A stretch of DNA of 64,000 bases, taken from positions 228-64,227 of the forward strand of contig NZ_BMJY01000009.1 in the NCBI RefSeq assembly GCF_014643695.1, read 5' to 3'. The stretch's first letter is position 1. Each line of letters opens with the position of its first letter. A program made the position numbers and the translations under genes. Positions 1 through 9,405 of this stretch are shown here, piece after piece. Source of the DNA: Microbacterium album. GTDB lineage: Bacteria > Actinomycetota > Actinomycetes > Actinomycetales > Microbacteriaceae. The notes beneath the pieces are model-generated. The model saw nothing but the letters and a program-made list of their open reading frames with translations. It ran no database searches and was not told the origin of the DNA.

Positions 1-53
1 GCCCGCCAACCAGGCGCGCAGCGCCCGGCGCGCGAAGCAAAGCGAAGCGCCTC

Positions 54-76
54 CCCCGAGGAGCGGCCCCTCGGGG
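54..76. terminator. GC-rich hairpin without T-run
   Basis: CCCCGAGG and CCTCGGGG form a perfect 8-bp stem around a 7-nt loop. It lies downstream (minus strand) of the large surface-protein gene that ends at 163, so it could end that transcript. No T-run follows on either strand, so the call is tentative. Confidence 0.3.
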
Positions 77-107
77 CCCGACGAGCGGGAGGAAAAAAGA
101 AGAGCGT

Positions 108-142
108 GGGAGAAAAAGAAAACACGCGGGAGAAAAAGAAAA
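108..142. repeat. Direct repeat in an A/G-rich tract
   Basis: GGGAGAAAAAGAAAA occurs at 108-122 and again at 128-142, a 20-bp period. Both copies sit in a stretch (about 88-155) that is almost all purine on the plus strand, very unlike the surrounding 70% GC DNA. On the minus strand this is the C/T-rich 3' flank of the surface-protein gene. Function unknown; a transcript-end or structural role is possible. Confidence 0.6.
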
Positions 143-162
143 GGAGCAAAAGAACCCACCCG

Positions 163-3100
163 TCACCGGGCCCGGCGGCGACCCAGGAGCACCGAGCCCG
201 CCAGCAACGCGAGGAGCGCCGCGGCGATCAGCCACGTGGAGGCGGTGCCGCCCGTGGCGGCGATGGGGCCGCCGTCGGGCCGGGCGGGACCGACGGGCTC
301 CGTCGGATCGGGGGCCGGCTCCGTCGGGTCGGGATCGGGGTCCGGCGTCGGGTCCGGCTCGGGGTCCGGCTGCGGGTCCGGGCCGGGCTGCGGGTCCGGA
401 TCGGGGGCCGGGAGCGCTTCGTAGGCGAAGGCCCGCGGCGCCGTGGCGGTGCCGGCCGGCGTGGTGACGGTTACGTCGACCTCGCCCGGCGCGTGCCGCG
501 GCGTCGTGACCTCGCAGACGTCCTCTCCCCCGACGCGACCGCACGTCACGTCCGTGCCGGCCACGCCGCCGAACGCGACGGAGGGTTGCCCCGCCGCCCG
601 CTGCAGGAGAGCGGGGGGCGGGAACAGGTCGGTGCCCGCGATGCTCACGCGCGTGCCCCCGCTTTCGGGCCCGCGGTCGGGAGAGACGCGGGTGATCGCC
701 GGCGGGGCTGCAGCCACCGTGACGGTGAAGCTCGTCGCCCCGCAGGCGCCGCCGTCGTCGCACACGCGGACGGTGACGCTGAACACGCCGGGCCGGTCGA
801 ACCGGTGCTCGATCGCGAACCGTGATCCATCGAGCGCCAGGGGCTCCGGCCCGCCGCCGAAGTCGACCGTGGCCGTCCAGGTGTTGTCACCGGGATCGGC
901 GAAGGTGCCCTCGGCGCGCAGGGTTCCGCCCGGGGCGAGCTCGGCGTCGTCGATCGGCGACAGCGCCGGGGCCACGTTCGTGACGGTGATCGTGCGGCGA
1001 GCGGTGTCGGCCAGGCCACGTTCGTCCGTGACGCGCACGGCGACGTCCCGCGTGCCGAAGGAGCGCAGCTCCACGTCGACCTCCGCGGTCGCGGCGTCGT
1101 CGAACTCGCCGTCGCCGTCGAGGTCCCACGCGAACTCCAGGTCGCCCTCGCCGGTCGAGGCGGCGGCGCTGTACGTCGCGGTCGTGCCCTCGGCGACCTC
1201 GGTCGGACCGGCGATCGCCGCGACCGGCGGCGGGAGCTCGCCAGGCGTGATGGTGCCGGTCCCCCGGGTCGCGATCACGTCCCGCCCGGAGGACGCGCTC
1301 GCGGCCGAGACGTCGAGCAGGAAGCGCTGCGGCGCCTCCCGCTCGCCCGCCTCGACCGTCACCTCGACGACCGCGGACGGGTTCTCGGCCGTCAGCTGTA
1401 CGACTCCGGACCCCGCCACGCCGTCCGGGGTCGGGTCGCCCTCCTGCCAGGGCGCCGTCACCGACCAGGGCACCGTGACGGTGTCGCCGGGCACCAGTTG
1501 GGGGGCCGAGATCGTGAAGGGCACGACCACGGTCTCCGCCGGGGCCGGGACGATCTGGTCGCTCGCCTCCACCAACACGGGCTCGTCGTCGACGATCGTC
1601 GCCTCCGCCGTCCCGGTGCCGATTGTGACTCCCCGCGGGTCGAACAGCTCGACGGTGAACGTCTCGTCCGGCTCCAGCACGGTGTCGCCGTTGACCCCGA
1701 CCGGGACCGTCGCGCTCGTCTGCCCCGGCGCGAACGTCAGGGTGCCGTCGGCGCCGATGTAGTCGCCGGTCGAGTGCGCGGTGCCGTCGACCGTGCGCCA
1801 CGACACGGACGTCTCCGCGTGGCTGGGACGGTCGAGCGTGACCTCGAAGACGACGTCGCGGCTGCCGGTGTGTCCCTCCGTCACCGGCGCGGGTGACGAG
1901 ACGGAGACGGCGGGCGCGGGATCGTCGTCGGAGATGGACACGGTCGCGACGTCGTCGCCCAGCGACGCCCACGCCGGCGGCGACGACAGGACCACCTCGA
2001 AGGCGCGCTCGAGACCGTCCTGGGCGATGTCGTCGTCGAGCGTCGGCACCTCGATCACCGCCGTCGTCTCGCCCGCGGGCACGACGACGCTGCCGCTCGT
2101 CGCGACATAGTCACGGCCTGCCGCGGCGGACCCGTCCCGCGTCTCGTACGCGACCTCCAGGTCGACGCGCGCGGGATGCGTGATCGTCACGTCGATCCGC
2201 GCGACATCCCCCTCGGCGACTGACGCATCCGCGACGGAGGCCTCGATCCCGGGGCCCCGCACCTCCGCCAGCCGCTCGAGCGGATCGCCGACCTGCGCGA
2301 GCGCGAGACTCTGGTGGAACGCGCCGCTGATCGCGGCGTCGATGGCCGCCACCGGACGGTCACCGGGCATCGGAATCAGGGTGGGCACGTCGACACGCGT
2401 GCCGGCCGGCAACCCGATCTGGCCGTTGCGGTTCCAGCCCCAGCCCAGCACGCTGCCGTCCTCGCGGATCGCGAAGCTGCCGACCGTCCAGTGCTCGATC
2501 GCCACCACGCGGGGTCCCTCGGGCAGGTGGATCTGCTCGGGCAGCGGGCGGACGCGGTCCGGCGCGGACTGTCCCTCGGTGCAGCCGAGCGCGCAGTCGT
2601 AGTCCTGGCCCCAACCCCAGACCGTGCCGTCCGTCTTCAGCACGAGCGTGCTCTGCAGGCCCGCCACGACCTGGGCGACCTCGCCGGGACCCATGCCCTG
2701 CACCTGGCCGACGATCCACCCGTGCGTGTTCGGCGGCAGGGTGCGGCCGATGTAGCCGTTCACGCCACACGAGAGCAGCTCCCCGTCGCGGGTGAGGAAG
2801 AACGCGCTGCCCGCGGTCTGTTGAACGACGGCCTGGCGGATGTCGTCTCCCACGCTCTCGATGACGACGGGGAGGTTGCCGACGTTGCCGCCGCCGGGTG
2901 CCTTGCACGGGTCGATAGAGCCGCTGCCGAAACCGAGCACGCGCCCGTCCTCCAGCACGGCGAGGTTGCCGTGCGTCGCGACGGCGATCTGCGCGACACC
3001 CGTCAGCGGTTCCGTGCCGGTCGGGTCGAGCACGAGGGTGGGATGCGGTCGGTATCCCTGCGGCACGCCGTCGCCCGCATGGCCGCCGCTGCTCCCCCAG

Positions 3101-6100
3101 ATCGCGACCTGCCCGCCGTCGAGGATCGCGGCGAACTTGCCGCCGTGCCCCACATGGGAGCCGAAGGCGCGCGCACGAAGCTGGGACCCCTCTGCTCCGC
3201 CCACTCCGAGCACGGGACCCGGGACGAGCCGCGTCGGTCCACCCGGCCCCGTGTGCCCGGCACCGAGGTGCGAGGCCGAGCCCCACGACCAGACGAGCCC
3301 CTCCCGGTCGATCCCCGCCCCGGCGACGCCGTTGAAGCGGATGTCGCGGAAGGACGGCAGCGTCGAGACGGTCGGGGCGAGGTTGTCGCCGAGCACGCCG
3401 ATTCCCGCCGTGCCGTAGGAGGCCGTGCCCCACACCACGAGCGGCCGGCTGCGGCTGAGCACCGCGTAGGTCACCTCGCCCGCGTCCCCGACCGCCGCCG
3501 AGTAGACCGCACTGCCCCCGGCGACCTGCTCCGCCTCGGTCGGCGTGGCCGTGCCGCCTCCCCACGTCACGAGCGTCCCGTCGGCGCGCGTCACCGCCGC
3601 CCGCGCGCCGCCGGCCGAGAGCCCGGTCACCGCCGCGCCCTCCGGGAGAGCCACCGCCCGCGGGACCGAGCGGTCCGCACCGGGCGCGCCGCCGCCGAGC
3701 TGACCGACGTCGTCGCGTCCCCACGCCCACGCGGTTCCCGCGGCGTCCAAGACGAGCGAGAACCCGTCTCCGGCGGCCAGGCGCGCCGGTCGCGCGCCGT
3801 CCTCCCCGAGCTCGATCGCCACGGGAGCGCCGATCTCGGCCGGCCCCTCCCCGAGCTGGCCGCGGTCATTGGCGCCGCAGCCGTGCAGCGTGCCGTCGGC
3901 GAGCGCGATGAGGAGGTGCCCGGCGCCGCCGGCGAGCGCCACAGCCGGCCCCGGAAGCCCGGGCACGCGCGCCGCGGTGCGACCGGCCTCGGTGCCGCAC
4001 GCTCCTCCCGTGACGTAGACGTCGCCGTCGCTCACGACCGCGGCGAAGGTCCCCGCCGCGGCGACGGCCGTGGCGTCTGTCAGCACACCGTCGGGGCCTC
4101 GGACGAGCTCGGGCACGTTGCGCGACGTCGCGGCACTGCCGGTGCCGAGCGCCCCGCGGGCGTTCGGCCCCCAGGCGGCGGCGGTGCCGTCGGCGAGGAG
4201 CGCGATCCCGATGCGGTTGCTGTCCATCTCGGTCACCGCGGGTCCTTCGACCCCCAGCTGTCCCGTGCCCGACAGCCCTGTGACGGCCACCGGTGTACCT
4301 GCCTCGGCGTTGCTGCCGCGGCCGAGCTGGCCGTCGGTGCCGTATCCCCACGCCCACAGGGCCCCCGTGTCGGTGAGTGCGAGGCCCATGCGATGTCCGG
4401 CCGCCACGCGCCGCACGCCGTCGAGGCCGCGGATGTCGGCGGGCGTCCGGGACAGCTCGACGTTGCCCGCCGAGCGCCCGAGCACGAGCGAGTTGACCTC
4501 CGGAAGCTCACCCCAGGACGAGACGGTGCCGGCCATCCCGTCGCCCGGCACGTCGGACGTGCCCGGGTTGCAGTCGTCGTCGACCCCGTTGCCCGGGATC
4601 TCCGTGCGCCCCGGGTGGACGAGCGCATCGGTGTCGTCGCAGTCGGCGGTGGCGACCCAGCCGTCGGCGTCGTCGTCCACGTCCACGACGCTGAGGTACC
4701 AGTTCTCGACGGCACTGCCGCCGTGCGGCGCGGTGACCACGAGGTCCAGGTGGAAGACGCCGAGGTCGTCGCGCGTCGGCGTGAAGACGAAGGTGTCCCC
4801 GCTGCCCGCGGGCTCGCCGTCGAGCAGCCACTGGGCCGTGCCCCCCGAGAACGGCACCGAGAGCGTGAACTGCTCCCCCGCCTTGGCCGTGAGGAACACG
4901 CTGCCGTCGTTGTCGATCGTGGGGCGGTCCCCGCGATCCAGCGTCAGCGGCGCGTACGCCACCGACACTGCGCCGTCCTCCGCGGTCACGCGCACGCCGA
5001 TCACGCCCGGCGTGGTCACGGTCGGCACGAATGACGCCGACTCCCCGGCCGCGTCGTCGAACGCGCCGTCGCCGTCGAGGTCCCACTCATACGCGGAGAT
5101 CGCGCCGCCCGTCCCGGCCACCGAGGCACGCGCGTCCACGGCGAGCTCTTGCCCGACCGCCGCCGTGTACGGGCCGCCGGCATCCGCGACCGGCGCGGTG
5201 CGGGGCACGGCCGACTGCGCCTCGAGCCCGGCGATGACGCCCTCCAGCCGTTCGGCGTAGGCGCGCAGCTCGGCGGCCATGGCCCCCTGGCCGGTCTCGA
5301 GCCGCCCGAGGTTCTCCTGCATGGCCGCGACCGTCCGGCCCGCGGCGTTCGCGAACGGGCCGGCATCGCTCGCCACCCGGTGCGCCTCGGTCATCTCCTC
5401 CGGCGTCAGACCCAGGTTCAGCAGCGTCTGGCGCTGCGCGGGCGTCCACGTGCCCGTCCGGAGCCGACCTGCCTCCACCACCATCCCGTACACGGTCTCG
5501 TCCCAGCGGGTCAGCTCGCCGACGCTCTCGCGCAGCTCCGCGACGGCCTCGCCCGTCGACTCGCTCGCCACCGCGAGCGCCAGGGCCAGCTGCCGCAGCT
5601 CCCGCGCGTGGATGAGCGCCCACTCGCCGTCCGACGCGTACGTCGCCCCCTGATAGCGCTCGAGCGCGTGCAGGAACGCGTCGGCGAGCGCGGTCTCGGT
5701 GGCCGAGGGCGCGGCGAGGCCCTCGAGCGCGGCCTTCGGCCCGAACGCGGACGCGGCCGGCAGGGTCTCGATCGGCTCGATGACCGTGGGCTGGCGGTAG
5801 TCGTGGTCGGGCGGGTCCTCCGCGATCGCGAGCCAGCGGTTGGCCTGGGAGGCGGCGAGGTCCACGGTGCCCTGGATGACCGCGGCAGGTCCGCCGGAGG
5901 CGGGCGTGAGCTTCTTCTTCAGCGCGACCATCTCGTCGATGAGGGTGATGAACCACCCGGGCGACGTGATGATGGCGTCCACGAGCGACTTGGGGTCCTT
6001 GCCCTCGTACGCGCCCTTGAGCGCCTGGACGAGGATGCTGGTGGTGATCCATAGTGCTGCCGACTCCGCGGCCTGCCGCTTCAGCTGTCCGATCGAGTCC

Positions 6101-6642
6101 CGGTACGGCGGCAGCACCGCGGGGTACTGCACCGTGATCGCGCCCGGGAAGACGCTGTCGTAGACCGGGTTGTAGACGCCGTCCTGGCAGTTGTTGATCA
6201 CGACGTCATAGGTGCCCTCCCCCAGCGCGCCCTGTGGTCCGGTGATCGCGAGGATCTCCTCCAGGAACGCCCCCGAGCTGCCGAAGCCGATGACCGTGGC
6301 GGGTTTCGTGCCGTCCGCCTGCGCGAGCTTCTGGAACGGCCGCGCCGAGCCCGCGGCGACGATGAAGATGTCGGACGCCGGAAAGGCGAAGTCGTTGGTG
6401 CCGCCGGGCAGGCAGGTCACCACGGAGCGCAGCGCGCCGTGGGCGCGGATGACGCCGTTCGCGCCCGCCGTCATGCGCGGTTCGCCGTCGCCGAAGTACA
6501 GCAGGTCGCCGCCGGCCGCCCCCGCGGGGCTCGCCGGAGCGGCCACCATCAGGGACACGAGCAGGATCACCGCACCCAGGGAGGCGACGAGCCGACGGAG
6601 CGGAGATCGGAGGGAGGACGGACGCAGGAGGGAGGCGGTCAT
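163..6642 (-). CDS. Wall-anchored RCC1/Calx-beta/PKD surface protein
   Basis: A secreted multidomain protein of about 2159 residues with no visible catalytic motif. The start is placed at the ATG before TASLLRPSS, which puts a normal signal peptide (Arg-rich, then a hydrophobic core, AGAAG) at the N-terminus; a GTG six bases upstream and an ATG at 6717 are alternatives. In order: about 480 residues of unknown, partly helical sequence; a PKD-like domain (about 481-554, WDLDGDG motif); a MopE-type metal-binding motif (about 655-695, DADG...DDDCNPG); about 14 RCC1-type repeats (about 710-1455); two Calx-beta domains (about 1455-1675); two more PKD-like domains; an IPT/TIG domain (about 1980); a Pro/Asp linker; then IAATGG, a hydrophobic helix and RRRAR, a sortase-type signal. 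Such proteins usually act in adhesion or surface binding; the ligand is unknown. Confidence 0.85.
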   Translation of the reverse strand: MTASLLRPSSLRSPLRRLVASLGAVILLVSLMVAAPASPAGAAGGDLLYFGDGEPRMTAGANGVIRAHGALRSVVTCLPGGTNDFAFPASDIFIVAAGSARPFQKLAQADGTKPATVIGFGSSGAFLEEILAITGPQGALGEGTYDVVINNCQDGVYNPVYDSVFPGAITVQYPAVLPPYRDSIGQLKRQAAESAALWITTSILVQALKGAYEGKDPKSLVDAIITSPGWFITLIDEMVALKKKLTPASGGPAAVIQGTVDLAASQANRWLAIAEDPPDHDYRQPTVIEPIETLPAASAFGPKAALEGLAAPSATETALADAFLHALERYQGATYASDGEWALIHARELRQLALALAVASESTGEAVAELRESVGELTRWDETVYGMVVEAGRLRTGTWTPAQRQTLLNLGLTPEEMTEAHRVASDAGPFANAAGRTVAAMQENLGRLETGQGAMAAELRAYAERLEGVIAGLEAQSAVPRTAPVADAGGPYTAAVGQELAVDARASVAGTGGAISAYEWDLDGDGAFDDAAGESASFVPTVTTPGVIGVRVTAEDGAVSVAYAPLTLDRGDRPTIDNDGSVFLTAKAGEQFTLSVPFSGGTAQWLLDGEPAGSGDTFVFTPTRDDLGVFHLDLVVTAPHGGSAVENWYLSVVDVDDDADGWVATADCDDTDALVHPGRTEIPGNGVDDDCNPGTSDVPGDGMAGTVSSWGELPEVNSLVLGRSAGNVELSRTPADIRGLDGVRRVAAGHRMGLALTDTGALWAWGYGTDGQLGRGSNAEAGTPVAVTGLSGTGQLGVEGPAVTEMDSNRIGIALLADGTAAAWGPNARGALGTGSAATSRNVPELVRGPDGVLTDATAVAAAGTFAAVVSDGDVYVTGGACGTEAGRTAARVPGLPGPAVALAGGAGHLLIALADGTLHGCGANDRGQLGEGPAEIGAPVAIELGEDGARPARLAAGDGFSLVLDAAGTAWAWGRDDVGQLGGGAPGADRSVPRAVALPEGAAVTGLSAGGARAAVTRADGTLVTWGGGTATPTEAEQVAGGSAVYSAAVGDAGEVTYAVLSRSRPLVVWGTASYGTAGIGVLGDNLAPTVSTLPSFRDIRFNGVAGAGIDREGLVWSWGSASHLGAGHTGPGGPTRLVPGPVLGVGGAEGSQLRARAFGSHVGHGGKFAAILDGGQVAIWGSSGGHAGDGVPQGYRPHPTLVLDPTGTEPLTGVAQIAVATHGNLAVLEDGRVLGFGSGSIDPCKAPGGGNVGNLPVVIESVGDDIRQAVVQQTAGSAFFLTRDGELLSCGVNGYIGRTLPPNTHGWIVGQVQGMGPGEVAQVVAGLQSTLVLKTDGTVWGWGQDYDCALGCTEGQSAPDRVRPLPEQIHLPEGPRVVAIEHWTVGSFAIREDGSVLGWGWNRNGQIGLPAGTRVDVPTLIPMPGDRPVAAIDAAISGAFHQSLALAQVGDPLERLAEVRGPGIEASVADASVAEGDVARIDVTITHPARVDLEVAYETRDGSAAAGRDYVATSGSVVVPAGETTAVIEVPTLDDDIAQDGLERAFEVVLSSPPAWASLGDDVATVSISDDDPAPAVSVSSPAPVTEGHTGSRDVVFEVTLDRPSHAETSVSWRTVDGTAHSTGDYIGADGTLTFAPGQTSATVPVGVNGDTVLEPDETFTVELFDPRGVTIGTGTAEATIVDDEPVLVEASDQIVPAPAETVVVPFTISAPQLVPGDTVTVPWSVTAPWQEGDPTPDGVAGSGVVQLTAENPSAVVEVTVEAGEREAPQRFLLDVSAASASSGRDVIATRGTGTITPGELPPPVAAIAGPTEVAEGTTATYSAAASTGEGDLEFAWDLDGDGEFDDAATAEVDVELRSFGTRDVAVRVTDERGLADTARRTITVTNVAPALSPIDDAELAPGGTLRAEGTFADPGDNTWTATVDFGGGPEPLALDGSRFAIEHRFDRPGVFSVTVRVCDDGGACGATSFTVTVAAAPPAITRVSPDRGPESGGTRVSIAGTDLFPPPALLQRAAGQPSVAFGGVAGTDVTCGRVGGEDVCEVTTPRHAPGEVDVTVTTPAGTATAPRAFAYEALPAPDPDPQPGPDPQPDPEPDPTPDPDPDPTEPAPDPTEPVGPARPDGGPIAATGGTASTWLIAAALLALLAGSVLLGRRRAR
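301..410. repeat. In-gene repeat encoding Pro/Asp linker
   Basis: Imperfect tandem GGGTCCG/GGATCG-type units, read on the minus strand as alternating Pro and Asp (DPDPQPGPDPQ and similar). It forms the extended wall-spanning linker just before the sorting signal of the surface protein. Its length is likely variable between strains, as in other such linkers (inference). Confidence 0.7.
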
Positions 6643-6804
6643 GGGCACACGGTCTCGGGTTCGGCGCAGGCGGGGGCCGCGCGGGCGCGACCTGCGCCCA
6701 AGGGCATGGTGACGCACGTGTGTCCCGGGCGGACAGGGACGGCCGTCCTCGTCCGACCAGGGACATCCGCCGTCGGTTCCGCGACCGCCAGACGGTGCCT
6801 ATGC

Positions 6805-6834
6805 CATGAAACCGAGCGCCTCGCAAGGTTCATG
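6805..6834. promoter_or_regulatory. Inverted repeat upstream of amidoligase operon
   Basis: CATGAA (6805-6810) and TTCATG (6829-6834) form perfect 6-bp arms about 33 bases before the start of the operon at 6867. TACGCT at 6855-6860 could be a -10 box that would start the message at or next to the ATG. Both calls come from pattern only. Confidence 0.3.
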
Positions 6835-6866
6835 CGCTCGAAACAGCCTGCCCCTACGCTGGCGAG

Positions 6867-9389
6867 ATGACGGTGGCGGGAACTCTGGGCGTGGAGGAGG
6901 AGTTCCATCTGATCGACGCCGGTAGCCGCAAGCTGTCGGCGCGTGCGCCGCAGCTGCTCGCCCGCCTCCCCGCGCGCAGCTACTCCGCGGAGCTGCAGCG
7001 CACGACGGTCGAGACGAACTCCGGGATCGCGCGGACGCTCGACGACCTGCGGCAGGACATCCTGGGCCTCCGACGCGGGCTCGCGACGGTCGCGGCCGAC
7101 GCCGGCCTCGCGATCGCGGCGGCCGGCACGGCTCCGCGCTCGGAGTTCGCCGACTTCGAGCTGACGGCCAACGGAAGGTTCGGGCGGATGCAGGAGCAGT
7201 ACCGGCTGCTCGTCGACGAGCAGCTCATCTGCGGCGCGCACATCCACGTCGGGGTCGACGACCGGGACCTGGCCGTCGAGATCGCGCAGCGCGTGCAGCG
7301 CCACCTGCCCACCCTGCTGGCGCTGTCTGCGAGCTCGCCGTACTGGAACGGTCACGACACCGGTTACGCGAGCATCCGCACGATCATCTGGCAGCGCTGG
7401 CCCACGACCGGAGCGACGGGCCCCCTCGCGTCCGCCGCCGAGTACGACCAGCTCGTGGCCGACCTCATCCGCACGGGCGTCATCGCCGACGAGAAGATGG
7501 CGTACTTCGACGTGCGCCCGTCCTCGCACGCTCCGACGCTCGAGCTGCGCGTGTGCGACGCATGCCCGGTCGTCGACGACGCGGTGCTGCTCGCCGGGCT
7601 GTTCCGAGCCCTCGTCCTCGCGACGGCGCGCGACGTCGAGGCGGGCGTCCCGTTCACGCCCGTCGCCCCGCCGCTGCACCGCGCGGCCATCTGGCAGGCG
7701 GCGCGCGGGGGCCTCAGCGGCAACCTCCTGTCGCTCGACGCGCATCCGCGTCCCGTGCCCGCCGCGGCGGCCGTGCGCGGCATGATCGCGGGCCTGCGTC
7801 CCCAGCTCGAGGAGCTCGGCGACTGGGACGAGGTGCAGCGACTGGCCGAGACGCTGCTCGTGCGCGGCAACTCCGCCGATCGCCAGCGGGCGGGCTTCGC
7901 CGAGCGCGGAGACCTCGACGACGTGGTGGACCTCGTCGTGGCCGAGACCCAGGGGCCCGCCGAGGGCATCGTGCCCGAGGTGCCGGCGCTGCGCACCTAC
8001 GCCTCGCGCGCCGGCGACGAGGCCGTCGGTCCGGGCGCGCGCCCCCGGCCGCAGTACCGCCGGATCGTCGACTTCTACCGCCGGCTCAAGCCCGCCGCGA
8101 TCGAGGAGCGCCAGGAGCTTCGCGACCGGCTGGCGGCCGAGGCCGAGCTGTCGTTCACGGTCGACGGACAGACGCGCGGGTTCCACGTGGACCTCGTGCC
8201 GCGCCTGGTCAACTCGTACCAGTGGTCCGAGCTGCGGGCCGGGCTCGAGCAGCGGGCGCGCGCGATCGAGGCGTTCCTGCAGGACGCCTACGGCGAGGGG
8301 CGGATCTTCCGCGACGGCGTCGTGACGGCCGCCGAGATCAAGGACGGGCCCGGATGGCGTCCCGAGGCCCTGCGTCTGCCTCCCACGGCCGTGCGCGCGC
8401 CGGTCATGGGATTCGACGTGGTGCGCAACGAGTTCGGCGGCTGGCGCGTGCTGGAGGACAACGTGCGCACTCCCAGCGGCATGGCCTTCGCGATCGCGGC
8501 CCGCGAGATCATGGACGGCGCCGCCGCCGAGCTCGTGCGCCCGCCGCGCCTGCTCGATCCCCGCGCCGCGCTGCCCGCCCTGAGGCGGACGCTCGCGGCC
8601 CATGCCCCGGGCGGGACGATCGTGCTGCTGTCCTTGGGCGGCGACAGCTCCGCATGGTACGAGCACCGCCGGCTCGCGGCGGGCGCCGGTATGCTGCTCG
8701 CCACGCCCGACGACGTGACGGTCGCGGACGGGCGCGTCGTGCACCTGCCGACGGGCGCGCCGATCGATGCGCTCTACCTGCGGCTGGACGGAGAGCTCGC
8801 CGACCTCCGGTCGGTGGCGCATCCCGAGCTGGGACGCGCGATCCTCGACGTCGCGGCCGAGGGGCGGGTGGTGCTCGCCAACGCGCCTGGCAACGGCATC
8901 GCCGACGACAAGGCCGTGTACTGCCTCGTGCCCCAGCTGATCTCGTATTACCTGGGCGAGCGGCCGCTCATCGAGTCCGTGCCGACCTATCGGCCGGGCG
9001 ACGAGGCCGAGCGACGCATCGTCCTCGAGCGGGTAGGAGAGCTCGTGACCAAGCCCGTCGACGGTCTCGGGGGTCACGGAGTGCTGATCGGTCCGACGGC
9101 GACCGCGACGGAGGTCGCGGAGCGGCGCGCGCAGATCGCGCGCGAGCCCGACCGCTGGGTCGCGCAGGAGGTCGTCACCCTGTCCTCGCATCCGACCTTC
9201 GCGGGGACCGTGCTGGAGCCCCGGCACATCGACCTGCGCGCCTTCGTGTTCGTGCGCGGGACAGGCCCGGACGACGTGGAGCTCGCCGACCTGGGCCTCA
9301 CACGCGTCGCCGCCGCCGGGAGCATGATCGTGAACTCCTCCCAGGGCGGGGGCGCGAAGGACACCTGGATCCTGGGACCAGAGGACTGA
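6867..9389 (+). CDS. GCS2 carboxylate-amine ligase fused to circularly permuted ATP-grasp
   Basis: An 840-residue fusion of two ligases. Residues about 1-385 match the glutamate-cysteine ligase type 2 (YbdK-like) family, with GVEEEFHLID at 8-17 and ICGAHIHVGV near 120. Residues about 395-835 match the circularly permuted type 2 ATP-grasp family: EDNVRTPSG near 531, GNGIADDKAVY near 675, KPVDGLGGHG near 731, PRHIDLRAF and SSQGGGAKDTW near the end. Both halves keep their family signatures, so the protein likely joins amine and carboxylate groups twice, using ATP, in the cytoplasm. It is the first gene of an operon with an asparagine-synthase-like amidotransferase 16 bases downstream. No SD is seen before the ATG, so the message may be leaderless. 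The product is unknown. Confidence 0.85.
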   Translation: MTVAGTLGVEEEFHLIDAGSRKLSARAPQLLARLPARSYSAELQRTTVETNSGIARTLDDLRQDILGLRRGLATVAADAGLAIAAAGTAPRSEFADFELTANGRFGRMQEQYRLLVDEQLICGAHIHVGVDDRDLAVEIAQRVQRHLPTLLALSASSPYWNGHDTGYASIRTIIWQRWPTTGATGPLASAAEYDQLVADLIRTGVIADEKMAYFDVRPSSHAPTLELRVCDACPVVDDAVLLAGLFRALVLATARDVEAGVPFTPVAPPLHRAAIWQAARGGLSGNLLSLDAHPRPVPAAAAVRGMIAGLRPQLEELGDWDEVQRLAETLLVRGNSADRQRAGFAERGDLDDVVDLVVAETQGPAEGIVPEVPALRTYASRAGDEAVGPGARPRPQYRRIVDFYRRLKPAAIEERQELRDRLAAEAELSFTVDGQTRGFHVDLVPRLVNSYQWSELRAGLEQRARAIEAFLQDAYGEGRIFRDGVVTAAEIKDGPGWRPEALRLPPTAVRAPVMGFDVVRNEFGGWRVLEDNVRTPSGMAFAIAAREIMDGAAAELVRPPRLLDPRAALPALRRTLAAHAPGGTIVLLSLGGDSSAWYEHRRLAAGAGMLLATPDDVTVADGRVVHLPTGAPIDALYLRLDGELADLRSVAHPELGRAILDVAAEGRVVLANAPGNGIADDKAVYCLVPQLISYYLGERPLIESVPTYRPGDEAERRIVLERVGELVTKPVDGLGGHGVLIGPTATATEVAERRAQIAREPDRWVAQEVVTLSSHPTFAGTVLEPRHIDLRAFVFVRGTGPDDVELADLGLTRVAAAGSMIVNSSQGGGAKDTWILGPED

Positions 9390-9405
9390 CGACAGGAGGA
9401 GACCC

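Noticed and set aside
301..410. Possible CRISPR-like or satellite repeat
   Set aside because: Units are short and in frame, coding the Pro/Asp linker; no spacers.
2314..5034. A 906-codon plus-strand ORF
   Set aside because: Antisense to the RCC1 repeats, with no domain and heavy Arg/His/Ala content typical of a GC-rich shadow frame.
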